Origin: CAYNQN01 sp964530525
Lineage (GTDB): Bacteria > Actinomycetota > Acidimicrobiia > Acidimicrobiales > Acidimicrobilacustridaceae
Length of the DNA stretch: 35,613 bases
Direction: 5' to 3'
Assembly (NCBI GenBank): GCA_964530525.1
Contig: CAZHBH010000018.1
Location: forward strand, 1 to 35,613
Shown: positions 7,435-15,301 of the stretch, one piece after another
Layout: the number at the start of each line of letters is the position of its first letter
Numbering within the stretch: the first letter of the stretch is position 1
The notes under the pieces: generated by a model
The model's database searches: none
What the model was told of the DNA's origin: nothing
The model's input: the letters and a program-made list of their open reading frames with translations, nothing else
Position numbers and translations under genes: made by a program

Positions 7435-8157
7435 ATGACCTTCGCGATGCCAGCTCCACCTCCTCCCCCGGCCACGCATCCCGACGCCGCCCTAGAGGTG
7501 GCCGACCTGAGCAAGGACTACGGCGACGGCATGGGCGTGCACGACCTGGACCTGGTGATCGAGCCCGGCGAGCTGGTGATGCTGGTGGGGCCGAACGGCG
7601 CGGGGAAGTCGACCTTCCTCGGGCTGGCGGCGGGCACCCTGGAGGCGACGACGGGGCACGCCTACGTGAAGGGCGAGCCGGTCGGCTCGTCCGGAGCGCG
7701 CATCGCCACCTCCTACCTCCCCGACGCGCCAGTGCTCTACGACGACCTGAGCCTCGACGAGCACGTGGAGTACATCGCCCGGCTCCACAACACGAGCGAC
7801 TGGGAGAGCTACGGCGACGACCTCCTCGACATGTTCAACCTCACAGAGCGGGTCGACGACCTGCCGTCGCGCTTCAGCAGGGGCCTGCGCCAGAAGACCT
7901 CCCTCATCCTGGGCCTCATCCGACCCTTCAGCCTGATGCTCATCGACGAGCCCTTCGTGGGCCTCGACACCCCGGGCCAGGAGACGCTCACCGAGGTGCT
8001 CGCCGACGTGGTGGAGCAAGGGGCCGCCGTGGTGTGCTCGACCCACCAGCTCGACCTGGTGCCCAAGGCCACCAGGTGCGTCGGCCTGCGCGACGGCGAG
8101 CTCGCATACGACGGCCCGGCCACCGTCGACAAGATCCGCTCCCTCGTGGGCGGCTGA
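7435..8157 (+). CDS. ABC transporter ATP-binding protein
   Basis: A 240-aa nucleotide-binding subunit that would power the preceding membrane protein. Walker A is GPNGAGKST (52-60), the signature is FSRGLRQ (147-153, in place of LSGGQ), Walker B is LMLIDEP (about 167-173) followed by the D-loop GLD, and the switch His is in STHQ (H204). The Q-loop region reads SYLPDAPVL, with no glutamine at the usual place. The first about 18 residues are a Pro/Ala-rich tail; ATG 7435 has GGAAAG upstream. The 133-base gap to the permease gene is longer than usual for a pair, but no promoter is obvious in it. The class resembles ABC-2/drug-type exporters. Confidence 0.85.
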   Translation: MTFAMPAPPPPPATHPDAALEVADLSKDYGDGMGVHDLDLVIEPGELVMLVGPNGAGKSTFLGLAAGTLEATTGHAYVKGEPVGSSGARIATSYLPDAPVLYDDLSLDEHVEYIARLHNTSDWESYGDDLLDMFNLTERVDDLPSRFSRGLRQKTSLILGLIRPFSLMLIDEPFVGLDTPGQETLTEVLADVVEQGAAVVCSTHQLDLVPKATRCVGLRDGELAYDGPATVDKIRSLVGG

Positions 8158-8161
8158 GCCC

Positions 8162-8167
8162 TAGGGT
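8162..8167 (+). promoter_or_regulatory. -10 box TAGGGT upstream of SCO6745-like gene
   Basis: TAGGGT starts five bases after the ATPase stop and about 38 bases before the ATG at 8205, giving a leader of about 30 bases that contains a G-rich ribosome-binding region. Confidence 0.4.
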
Positions 8168-8204
8168 CTGCGACGAGCCAGAAGAAGCAGGGGGGCGGGA
8201 CGAG

Positions 8205-8930
8205 ATGACACCCGAGCAGGCGGCGAAGGAGACGGGACGGGCGATCGCCAACGGGGGACGGGCACCGATCATGTGGCCCGAGACCTACGTGAGGGGTGCG
8301 GAGCTGGGGTTCGACGGCTTCGACTTCTACATGTACGGGCGCGGGGCGGCGCTGGGCTCGGTCGATGCAGACGTGGTGGCCGCCGCGATGGCGTTCTTCT
8401 CCCCCTCCACCGTGAGCAAGGCGTGGGAGGCGGGGCTCGCCGTGTTGCCACCCGACCAGGCAGCCCTGGAGTGGGCCGGGTGCATCCACGCCTGGGCCCG
8501 CGAGAACGTGCCCGACAGCTTCGATGCCGCACGCCTGGCGTCGCTGGCCGGACCGGTGATCGAAGGAGCCGGCGCCTGGTCGCTGCCCCTGTTCGCCGGC
8601 TGGCGCCGGCTCGCCGAGCCGGACGCCGACGATCCCAAGGCTCTGGCGGCGCATCGCCTGAACTCGCTGCGGGAGCTGCGGGGTGGCCTGCACGGGGTGG
8701 CGGTGCGAGCAGTGGGCCTGGCCCCCATCGAGGCGATCGTGGTCCACGATGCTTGGATGGGTTCCCTCTTCGGGTGGCCCGAGCCCTGGCCGGAGCCCGA
8801 GCCCTTCATGGAGGCCCGGCGCGAGGCCGAGCGCCTCACCGACCAGCTGATGGCGGAGCCTCTCTCGGTCCTGGGTCCCACGGAGCTCGCCGAGCTCTCC
8901 GGGCTCTTGAACGACCTCCATGCCGCCTGA
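8205..8930 (+). CDS. SCO6745-like family protein
   Basis: A 241-aa soluble protein resembling the SCO6745/SalK-like family of actinobacteria, whose function is largely uncharacterised. Family-like elements are the early aromatic segment FDGFDFYMYGRGAALG, the VVAAAMAFFSPSTV stretch (the equivalent of AtFYNFNP in relatives), and the late helical half with HRLNSLRELRGGLHG. It has no signal peptide or membrane segment. The upstream frame is open for hundreds of bases, but that part overlaps the ATPase gene in another frame; ATG 8205 follows a G-rich ribosome-binding region and gives the family's usual length. It may share transcription with the ABC genes 47 bases upstream, although a -10 box at 8162 suggests its own start. 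Confidence 0.6.
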   Translation: MTPEQAAKETGRAIANGGRAPIMWPETYVRGAELGFDGFDFYMYGRGAALGSVDADVVAAAMAFFSPSTVSKAWEAGLAVLPPDQAALEWAGCIHAWARENVPDSFDAARLASLAGPVIEGAGAWSLPLFAGWRRLAEPDADDPKALAAHRLNSLRELRGGLHGVAVRAVGLAPIEAIVVHDAWMGSLFGWPEPWPEPEPFMEARREAERLTDQLMAEPLSVLGPTELAELSGLLNDLHAA

Positions 8931-8991
8931 TCGGTGGGAAGGAAGCGCAACTGATCGTTAGATCGTGAGGTGGTCGTGCGACCCCGTTCGA

Positions 8992-9029
8992 CCAGGGGAG
9001 ATCCCCCGGGTGCGGACGTCTACGTCGCA
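8992..9029. terminator. Two hairpins between convergent genes
   Basis: GGGG-AGAT-CCCC (8995-9006) and a 7-bp stem with one bulged G and a TCTA loop (9011-9029) lie between the convergent SCO6745-like and DUF6790 genes. A weaker inverted pair, TGGTCG/CGACCA, lies at 8971-8994. Termination for both directions is inferred from position; T-runs are missing. Confidence 0.4.
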
Positions 9030-9047
9030 GCGTCGGGGGACCGGATG

Positions 9048-9623
9048 TCAGGCGGGGGTGGAGGCCAGCTCGGGGCGGACGGGGTTGCGGCGGCGGTAGA
9101 CGAGGAGCAGCACGATGGCCAGAAGCGGCTGGACGATGTCGCTCGGTAGCGCCCACACGTTGTCGGGTGCGGTGTTGTTGTCGTTGCCCACCCACGACAT
9201 GAGGTGGCCTATCGCGTCTCCCCCGTACGAGAGGGTGAGCGCCACCACGGCTGCCGTCATCCAGTAGCCGCGCAGCTTCCGCCAGGCGCAGCCGACGCCG
9301 AGGACGCCGACGGCGATGTCGCCCCAGCCGACCTCCCACTGGAACATCGACTGCTCGTAGCCGATGCTCTCGGCGAGCTGGCCCGACAAGCCGCTGATGT
9401 GGCCTATGCCCCCGTAGATGGCCCACACGCCGCCGGCGACCAGCACCCAAAGCAGGTACAGCTCGACGGCTCTGCCCTCGCGGTGCCCGTGACGTCGGCG
9501 ATCGACGAGGAGGTGGATGGTCGCGCCACCCAGGATGATCACCCACTGGATGGCGAAGAAGCCGATCGCTCCTGCTGTCTGCTCGGAGCCCTGGGGGTTG
9601 TTCACCGCTGCGAAGATGTCCAC
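9048..9623 (-). CDS. DUF6790 family membrane protein
   Basis: A 191-aa integral membrane protein with about five hydrophobic segments. The pattern FFAIQWVIILGG, then a charged loop, ELYLLWVLVAGGVWAIYGGIGHI, AESIGYEQSMFQWEVGWGDIAVGVLG and a final helix resembles DUF6790 proteins. No function is known for the family. GTG 9623 is chosen because AGGAGG stands four bases upstream on the minus strand and the frame before it is Arg/Pro-rich. The leader holds a perfect hairpin, ACGGCG-GAAGT-CGCCGT (9657-9673), and a possible -10 TAGCTT opposite 9676-9681. It is divergent from the herA-like gene. Confidence 0.65.
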   Translation of the reverse strand: MDIFAAVNNPQGSEQTAGAIGFFAIQWVIILGGATIHLLVDRRRHGHREGRAVELYLLWVLVAGGVWAIYGGIGHISGLSGQLAESIGYEQSMFQWEVGWGDIAVGVLGVGCAWRKLRGYWMTAAVVALTLSYGGDAIGHLMSWVGNDNNTAPDNVWALPSDIVQPLLAIVLLLVYRRRNPVRPELASTPA

Positions 9624-9781
9624 GCTGCCTCCTGCTCGTTGGCCAGCGGCCGCCTGACGGCGGAAGTCGCCGTTGAAGCTACCTGACTGTCGCCCTCCAG
9701 TTGTGGATGTAGCTCCAGGGGGGCGGGCTCTCAGCTCTGCGGGACCCGGACCGGCCCGGAGTGGATGTCGCAACCGGTTGG

Positions 9782-9787
9782 TACGTT
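9782..9787 (+). promoter_or_regulatory. -10 box TACGTT for leaderless herA-like gene / DNA-repair operon
   Basis: TACGTT is followed after six bases by the ATG at 9794. It would drive the four-gene herA-sbcD-sbcC-nurA unit. No clear -35 or damage-box sequence was seen nearby. Confidence 0.55.
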
Positions 9788-9793
9788 CTCGCC

Positions 9794-11497
9794 ATGGACG
9801 AACACGAGGTCGACGTCGTGGGCCGGGTCATCGGCACCGACGATTCCACCCCCCTGGAGTTCTGGGTTGGGGTCGACGGCGAGTCCTACCTGCAGCTCGA
9901 CGACGTGGTGGCCCTGCGCAGGGTCCTCCCCACCGGCGAGGCGGTGAACATCTACGGCATCGTCTCGCAGGTCCGGGCGCGCCACGAGGGGGCGCGGTTC
10001 GACAGCGACGTGTTCCTCATCGCCGAGGGCCTGCTGCCCGCGGAGGTGAGCGAGGCCGCCCAGGTCGCCGCGACGAGGTTCGAGCCCGAGGTCTTCGTCC
10101 CCCCGCTCCCCGGGGAGCCGGCCAGGAAGGCGCACGGCGCCGAACGTGAGCAGGCTCTGTTCTTCGACTCCATGGACCGCAAGCTCCCCGCCGGCCTCTC
10201 TCGCGAGGACGAGCCCATCTTCATAGACCTCGACTTCCTCGACGGCACCCGTGGAGCCCACGTGAACATCTCCGGCATCTCCGGGGTCGCCACCAAGACC
10301 ACGTACGCGACGTTCCTCCTCTACGGGTTGTTCACCTCGGGCGTCCTCGGGGCCGAAGCGGTCAACACCAAGGCGCTGGTGTTCAACGTGAAGGGCGAGG
10401 ACCTCCTCTTCCTCGACCACGCCAACACCCAGCTCGACCCATCCGAGGCCGAGCGCTACCGCCGCCTGGGCCTGGAGCCCGGGCCCTTCCCCAGCGTCGG
10501 GGTGTTCGCGGCCCCACGCAAGGGGGATCCCTCTGCGATACCCGACGTGGCCAGCCGGACCCTCGGGGTCACGTCGTTCTTCTGGACCATCGAGGAGTTC
10601 TGCGCCCAGGAGCTCCTCCCCTTCCTCTTCGCCGACGCCGAGGACGACAGGGCGCAGTACACGCTGGTCATCCAGAACGTCACGGCTGCCTTGCGCGCTG
10701 GAGCAGAGCCCGCAGGCGAGGGGGCGGTTCGCATCGACGGCTCGCCGCCGGTGCGAACCTTCGGCGACCTGGTCGAGCTCATCGACACGAAGCTCGATCC
10801 CGACGACCTCGACTACGAGAGGTGGGCGGGCAGGGCCATCGGCCAGGGCACCGTCAACGCCTTCGTGAGGCGGCTGCACGGAGCTGTCCGCCACGTGAGC
10901 CACCTCGTGAGGGCGGACGTGCCCAAGCCCGCCAACCACCAAGTCGACCTCGACCGCAACCAGGTGACCGTGGTGGACCTGCACAACCTCAACGACCGCG
11001 CCAAGCGGTTCGTGGTGGGGGTGGTGCTGCGCAAGGCGTTCGAGGCGAAGGAGCGCTCGGGCCAGGCGAGGCCCCTCCAGCTCGTGGTGCTCGACGAGCT
11101 CAACAAGTACGCCCCACGCGAGGGCTCCAGCCCCATCAAGGAGCTGCTGCTCGACGTGGCCGAGCGAGGCCGTTCGCTGGGGATCATCCTCATCGGCGCG
11201 CAGCAGACGGCTAGCGAGGTGGAGAGGCGCATCGTGGCGAACTCCGCCATACGGGTGGTGGGTCGCCTCGACCCCGCGGAGGCGGCCCGCAGCGAGTACG
11301 GGTTCCTCCCCCAGGTGCAGCGGCAGCGCTCCACCATCATCAAGCCCGGCACCATGCTGATGGCCCAGCCCCAGCTACCGGTACCGCTCGTGCTGCAGTT
11401 CCCCTTCCCAGCGTGGGCGACACGTGCGAGCGAGGCGGGGGCCAACCCGGCCGCCTCCCACCAACCCACGGACCCCTTCGCCGGCCTCCCGTCGTGA
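9794..11497 (+). CDS. herA: HerA-like hexameric ATPase / DNA translocase
   Basis: A 567-aa protein of the HerA/FtsK-like superfamily. HerA is a ring-shaped DNA translocase that works with NurA nuclease and Mre11-Rad50 to resect DNA ends. Residues 1 to about 90 look like the beta-rich HAS-barrel. The P-loop region is GISGVATKTT (161-170), where the residue before the lysine is Thr rather than Gly, so Walker A is atypical. Walker B is LVVLDELNKYAP (430-441). RGRSLGIILIGAQQ (458-471) matches the arginine and glutamine motif region typical of HerA/VirB4 proteins, and the C-terminal part has PGTMLMAQP as in relatives. ATG 9794 is set by TACGTT six bases upstream. sbcD follows after 61 bases. General HerA/DUF87 membership is firm; exact role is inferred from neighbours. 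Confidence 0.82.
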   Translation: MDEHEVDVVGRVIGTDDSTPLEFWVGVDGESYLQLDDVVALRRVLPTGEAVNIYGIVSQVRARHEGARFDSDVFLIAEGLLPAEVSEAAQVAATRFEPEVFVPPLPGEPARKAHGAEREQALFFDSMDRKLPAGLSREDEPIFIDLDFLDGTRGAHVNISGISGVATKTTYATFLLYGLFTSGVLGAEAVNTKALVFNVKGEDLLFLDHANTQLDPSEAERYRRLGLEPGPFPSVGVFAAPRKGDPSAIPDVASRTLGVTSFFWTIEEFCAQELLPFLFADAEDDRAQYTLVIQNVTAALRAGAEPAGEGAVRIDGSPPVRTFGDLVELIDTKLDPDDLDYERWAGRAIGQGTVNAFVRRLHGAVRHVSHLVRADVPKPANHQVDLDRNQVTVVDLHNLNDRAKRFVVGVVLRKAFEAKERSGQARPLQLVVLDELNKYAPREGSSPIKELLLDVAERGRSLGIILIGAQQTASEVERRIVANSAIRVVGRLDPAEAARSEYGFLPQVQRQRSTIIKPGTMLMAQPQLPVPLVLQFPFPAWATRASEAGANPAASHQPTDPFAGLPS

Positions 11498-11558
11498 TCG
11501 CGTCGCACCTCGCTCTGGCCGCCGGCGACGGGCCGCGGTCGCGCCAGGAGCGGTGCCG

Positions 11559-12794
11559 ATGAAGCTGCTCCACACGGCCGACTGGCACGTGGGCAAGACC
11601 GTGCGCGGTGCGAGCCGGGCCGATGAGCACGAGGCCGTGCTCGCCGAGATCGTCGGGATCGCCGAGCGCGAGGCGGTGGACCTGGTGCTGGTGGTGGGCG
11701 ACCTCTTCGACACCGCAGCCCCCACGCCCACCTCGGAGCGCATCGTGTACCGGGCCCTGCTCGACCTGGCGGCCGACGATCGTCAGGTGGTCGTGGTGGC
11801 CGGGAACCACGACAACGCCCGACGCCTCGAGGCCATAGCGCCGGTCTTCGAGCCTGCCGGCATCCAGATCGCCACCAAGGTGGTCCCCCCCGAACGAGGC
11901 GGGGTGCTCGCACTGGAGGTGGGTGGAACCGCAGTGCGCCTCGCCCTGCTCCCTTTCCTCTCGCAACGTCACGTCGTCGGGGTGGACGAGCTGATGGCCG
12001 CCGAGCGCGACGAGCACGCGCAGAGCTACGACGACCGGGTGCGCCGGATACTCGAGGCGCTTTGCTCGGGATGGGACGAGCAGGCAGCGGGCGCTGAAGC
12101 GACGGCAGGGTCCCCGGCGGTGAACGTCGTCGTCGCCCACGCTCACGTGGCGGGTGGCGTGACCGGTGGCGGCGAGAGAAGCGCTCACACCATCTTCGAC
12201 TACGCAGTGTCACCCCTGGCGTTCCCCTCCACCGCCCACTACGTGGCGCTGGGCCACCTGCACCGCACCCAGCGCGTGGAGGGACCCACCCGCATCTGGT
12301 ATCCCGGCTCGCCGCTGCAGATGGACTTCGGCGAGGCAGATGACACCAAGAACGTGCTGCTGGTGGAGGTGGAGCCCAACCGACCCGCCGACGTGAGGCC
12401 CCAAGAGCTGGCCTCGGGGAGGAGGTTCCGCACCGTTGCCGGGACGTTGGCCGAGCTGGCAGAGCTGGCGGCGAGGGCCGGTCGGGCCGACGACGACGGG
12501 ACCTGTTCCGTGCAGCCGGGCCTCGACCACCTTCGGGTCGTCGTCGCCGAGCCGAGCCGAGTGGGCCTCGCCGATGAGGTGCGGGCGCTGTTCCCCACGG
12601 CTGTCGAGGTGCGGGTGGAGCCCCCGGAGGGCACGACGCGGGCCGAGCTGCCAGATCCCGGTGTCGACCAGCGCAACCCCACGGAGCTCTTCGCTGGCTA
12701 CCTGGCCGACCGGGGGATAGACGACCCGCGTCTCGGCGCTCTGTTCGGAGAGCTGCTCCAGGTGGCCTCGGAGCAGCCAGGGGGACCCGCATGA
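11559..12794 (+). CDS. sbcD: SbcD/Mre11-type exonuclease subunit
   Basis: A 411-aa manganese-dependent nuclease subunit that processes DNA ends and hairpins together with SbcC/Rad50. The calcineurin-like phosphoesterase motifs are complete: DWH (D8, H10), GDLFD (47-51), GNHD (82-85), VAHAHV and GHLHR further on. The C-terminal region (about 275-411) has the capping and SbcC-binding part and is Glu/Arg-rich. ATG 11559 is preceded by AGGAG eight bases upstream and gives the family-typical MKLLHTADWH start. Its stop overlaps the sbcC start in ATGA, implying translational coupling. Confidence 0.95.
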   Translation: MKLLHTADWHVGKTVRGASRADEHEAVLAEIVGIAEREAVDLVLVVGDLFDTAAPTPTSERIVYRALLDLAADDRQVVVVAGNHDNARRLEAIAPVFEPAGIQIATKVVPPERGGVLALEVGGTAVRLALLPFLSQRHVVGVDELMAAERDEHAQSYDDRVRRILEALCSGWDEQAAGAEATAGSPAVNVVVAHAHVAGGVTGGGERSAHTIFDYAVSPLAFPSTAHYVALGHLHRTQRVEGPTRIWYPGSPLQMDFGEADDTKNVLLVEVEPNRPADVRPQELASGRRFRTVAGTLAELAELAARAGRADDDGTCSVQPGLDHLRVVVAEPSRVGLADEVRALFPTAVEVRVEPPEGTTRAELPDPGVDQRNPTELFAGYLADRGIDDPRLGALFGELLQVASEQPGGPA

Positions 12795-15301
12795 GGCCTG
12801 AGCTGTTGGAGCTGGAGGGCTTCACGGCCTTCCGCGAGCGCACCACGGTCGACTTCTCCGGCGCCGACCTCTTCGCGCTGGTCGGTGCCACGGGCGCCGG
12901 CAAGTCGAGCGTCGTCGACGCCATCTGCTTCGCCCTCTACGGCGTGGTGCCGCGCTACGACGACCGCCGGCTGGTGGCGCCGGTGATCAGCGAGGGGGCG
13001 CTGGAGGCACGGGTGCGGCTCGACTTCAGCGTGAACGACGTGCGCTACTCCGCCGTGAGGGTGGTGCGCGCACAGGTGGCCAAGAGCTCGGGCCAGCGCG
13101 GTGGCGCCACCACCAAGGAGGCCAGGTTGGTCCGGCTCGTCGCGCCCGAGCGGAGCGGTCTGGGGGCTCCGACCGGCAGCGGTGGCGACCGTGGTGACGA
13201 AGGCGAGGACGACCAGGGCGGGCCAGGGCGGGACGAGCCTCGCCACGAGGTGCTGGCGGGCACGGCGGACGAGCTGAGCGCGGCGGTGGAGGAGCTGCTG
13301 GGTCTGTCGTTCGCTCACTTCACCACCTGCGTCGTCCTGCCCCAGGGCGAGTTCATGCGGTTCCTGCACGCGAAGCCCGCCGATCGCCAGAGCCTCCTGG
13401 TGGAGCTGTTGGACCTCGGCCTCTACGGGCGCATGCGCTCGCTCGCCAAGGAGAGGGAGATGGCGGCCAGGACGCGCCGGGAGATGGCCGAGCGGCAGCT
13501 GACGGACGCCACTGCTGCGGCCGACCCCACCCGGCTGGCGAGCGCCGAACGTGCGATCGCAGCGCTGGCCGAGGTGCTCGACGACATCGACGAAGCCCAG
13601 GACAGGCTCGACGAGCTGGCCAAGCAGGCCGAGGTGGCCATGGAGACCGCTCGTGCCGCCAGGGCCGACGCCCAGGCGGTGGCGGCGATCTCGCCGCCCG
13701 ACGACCTCGCAGAGCTGAGCGAAGCGGTGGGGGCGGCCCGGTCCGCCGTGGAGGAGGCCAGCCGCGCGGAGGACGAGGCGAGCTCGGCGTCGGAGGCGGC
13801 AGAGGTGGCACTGACGTCCATGGCGGACCGTGGGGAGCTGGAGGCCCTGGGCTCAGCGCACGCCGAGCGACGCGACCTCGCCGAGCGCATCGCGAGGGGC
13901 GAGGAGGTCGTCAAGGGGGCACGAGCGGCACACGACGAGGCCCTGGACGCGCTGGAGTCGGCCAAGGCCGCTTCCGCCGAAGCGGACTCGCAGCTCGACG
14001 CTGCCCGCCGCTCCCGGGCGGCCCACGAGCTGGCCCTGGGACTGCGCCCGGGTGACGACTGCCCCGTGTGCGGCAACGAGGTGGAGCACCTCCCCGAGCA
14101 CGACGACTCGGGGCTCGCGGAGGCGATGCGCCGGGCAGACGAGACGAAGGTCTCACGGGACAAGGCCGAGACCGGGCTGCGCAAGGCCGAGGCAGAGCTG
14201 GCGCGCCTGGAGGCGCACCTGGCCCAGCTGCTCAGGCAGGCCGAGGAGCTGGATGCCCGCCTCGCCCGAGGCCCCGCCGCCGAGCAGCTGCCAGCGATGC
14301 TCGACGAGCTCGGCGCCGCCGAGCAGGCACGAGCCAGGGCCCGCAAGCAGGTGACCGCGGCGCGCGAGGCCCGCAGGGCCGCGGAGCAGCGGTTCAGGGA
14401 GGCCGAGGAGAGGCGTACCCGAGCGGGACAGGCCCTGGCTGCCACCCGGGATCCCGTCGCCTCCCTGGGACCCCCTGTGCCCGAGGGCCGCTCGATCGCA
14501 GACGACTGGCAGGCCCTGGTGGCTTGGGCTCGGGAGCAGGAGCCCGACCTACGAGCTCGAGCAGACGACGCCGACCGTGCGGCTGTGACCGCCCGCGCTC
14601 AAGCGGAGGAGCTCGCCGGCCGGCTCGCGAAGAGGGCAGCCGAGGCCGGAGCCCTCGTGGAGGACCGCCTTCTGCGCGACGCCGTGGTGGACCGCCTCGG
14701 GGAGCTGCGCTCGGAGGCCGACGCCCTCACCAGGGCCATCGCTGCGGTGGACGAGCTGAAGGCCGAGCGGAAGAGCCAGGCCGAGACCGAGGCCGTCGCA
14801 GCCGCGCTGGCTCGCCACCTGAGCGCCACGGGGTTCGAGAAGTGGGTGCTCGACGAGGTTCTACTGCGTCTCGTCCACTCGGCCACCGGCGTGCTCCACG
14901 AGCTATCCGGCGGCGCGTACTCGCTCACCCTCGATCCCAAGACCTCGAACTTCTGCGTGATCGACCACTCCAACGCCGACTCGGTGCGGTCGGCCCGCAC
15001 CCTCTCCGGTGGCGAGACCTTCCTGGCGTCGCTGGCCCTGGCCCTCGCCATGGCAGAGCAGGTCGCCCAGCTGGCGCCGGGGGGCTCGGCACGCCTGGAG
15101 TCGATGTTCCTCGACGAGGGGTTCGGCACGCTCGACGCCGACACCCTCGACACCGTGGCTGCCGCCATCGAGGAGCTCGGGGCTCGGGGGCGCGTGGTGG
15201 GCCTCATCAGCCACGTCCCGGAGCTGGCAGAGCGCCTCCCCGTTCGCTTCGAGGTGCGCAAGGGTCCCGCGGGCTCCACCGTGGAGAGGGTCGACCGATG
15301 A
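12791..15301 (+). CDS. sbcC: SbcC/Rad50-type SMC-like ATPase
   Basis: An 836-aa SMC-like ATPase that binds SbcD and tethers and opens DNA ends. Walker A is GATGAGKSS (32-40), Q-loop VVLPQGEF (Gln 185), the zinc hook is CPVC (424-427) in the middle of two long Ala/Glu/Arg-rich coiled coils, the signature is LSGGE (738-742), and Walker B is FLDEGFGTLD (Asp 775, Glu 776). It is shorter than E. coli SbcC (about 1050 aa), consistent with shorter coiled coils. A Gly/Asp-rich stretch (about 122-150) interrupts the N-terminal ATPase lobe. ATG 12791 overlaps the sbcD stop and the TGA at 15299 overlaps the nurA start. Confidence 0.95.
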   Translation: MRPELLELEGFTAFRERTTVDFSGADLFALVGATGAGKSSVVDAICFALYGVVPRYDDRRLVAPVISEGALEARVRLDFSVNDVRYSAVRVVRAQVAKSSGQRGGATTKEARLVRLVAPERSGLGAPTGSGGDRGDEGEDDQGGPGRDEPRHEVLAGTADELSAAVEELLGLSFAHFTTCVVLPQGEFMRFLHAKPADRQSLLVELLDLGLYGRMRSLAKEREMAARTRREMAERQLTDATAAADPTRLASAERAIAALAEVLDDIDEAQDRLDELAKQAEVAMETARAARADAQAVAAISPPDDLAELSEAVGAARSAVEEASRAEDEASSASEAAEVALTSMADRGELEALGSAHAERRDLAERIARGEEVVKGARAAHDEALDALESAKAASAEADSQLDAARRSRAAHELALGLRPGDDCPVCGNEVEHLPEHDDSGLAEAMRRADETKVSRDKAETGLRKAEAELARLEAHLAQLLRQAEELDARLARGPAAEQLPAMLDELGAAEQARARARKQVTAAREARRAAEQRFREAEERRTRAGQALAATRDPVASLGPPVPEGRSIADDWQALVAWAREQEPDLRARADDADRAAVTARAQAEELAGRLAKRAAEAGALVEDRLLRDAVVDRLGELRSEADALTRAIAAVDELKAERKSQAETEAVAAALARHLSATGFEKWVLDEVLLRLVHSATGVLHELSGGAYSLTLDPKTSNFCVIDHSNADSVRSARTLSGGETFLASLALALAMAEQVAQLAPGGSARLESMFLDEGFGTLDADTLDTVAAAIEELGARGRVVGLISHVPELAERLPVRFEVRKGPAGSTVERVDR

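Noticed and set aside
8205..8930. Longer start for the SCO6745-like gene, running far upstream through the ATPase region
   Set aside because: The upstream part is an alternative frame of the ABC ATPase gene, with Arg/Pro-rich composition; only the part from 8205 looks like a protein.
10813..12924. Long minus-strand open frame across the herA-like and sbcD genes
   Set aside because: Composition is Arg/Pro/Ser-dominated and the plus strand carries intact conserved genes.
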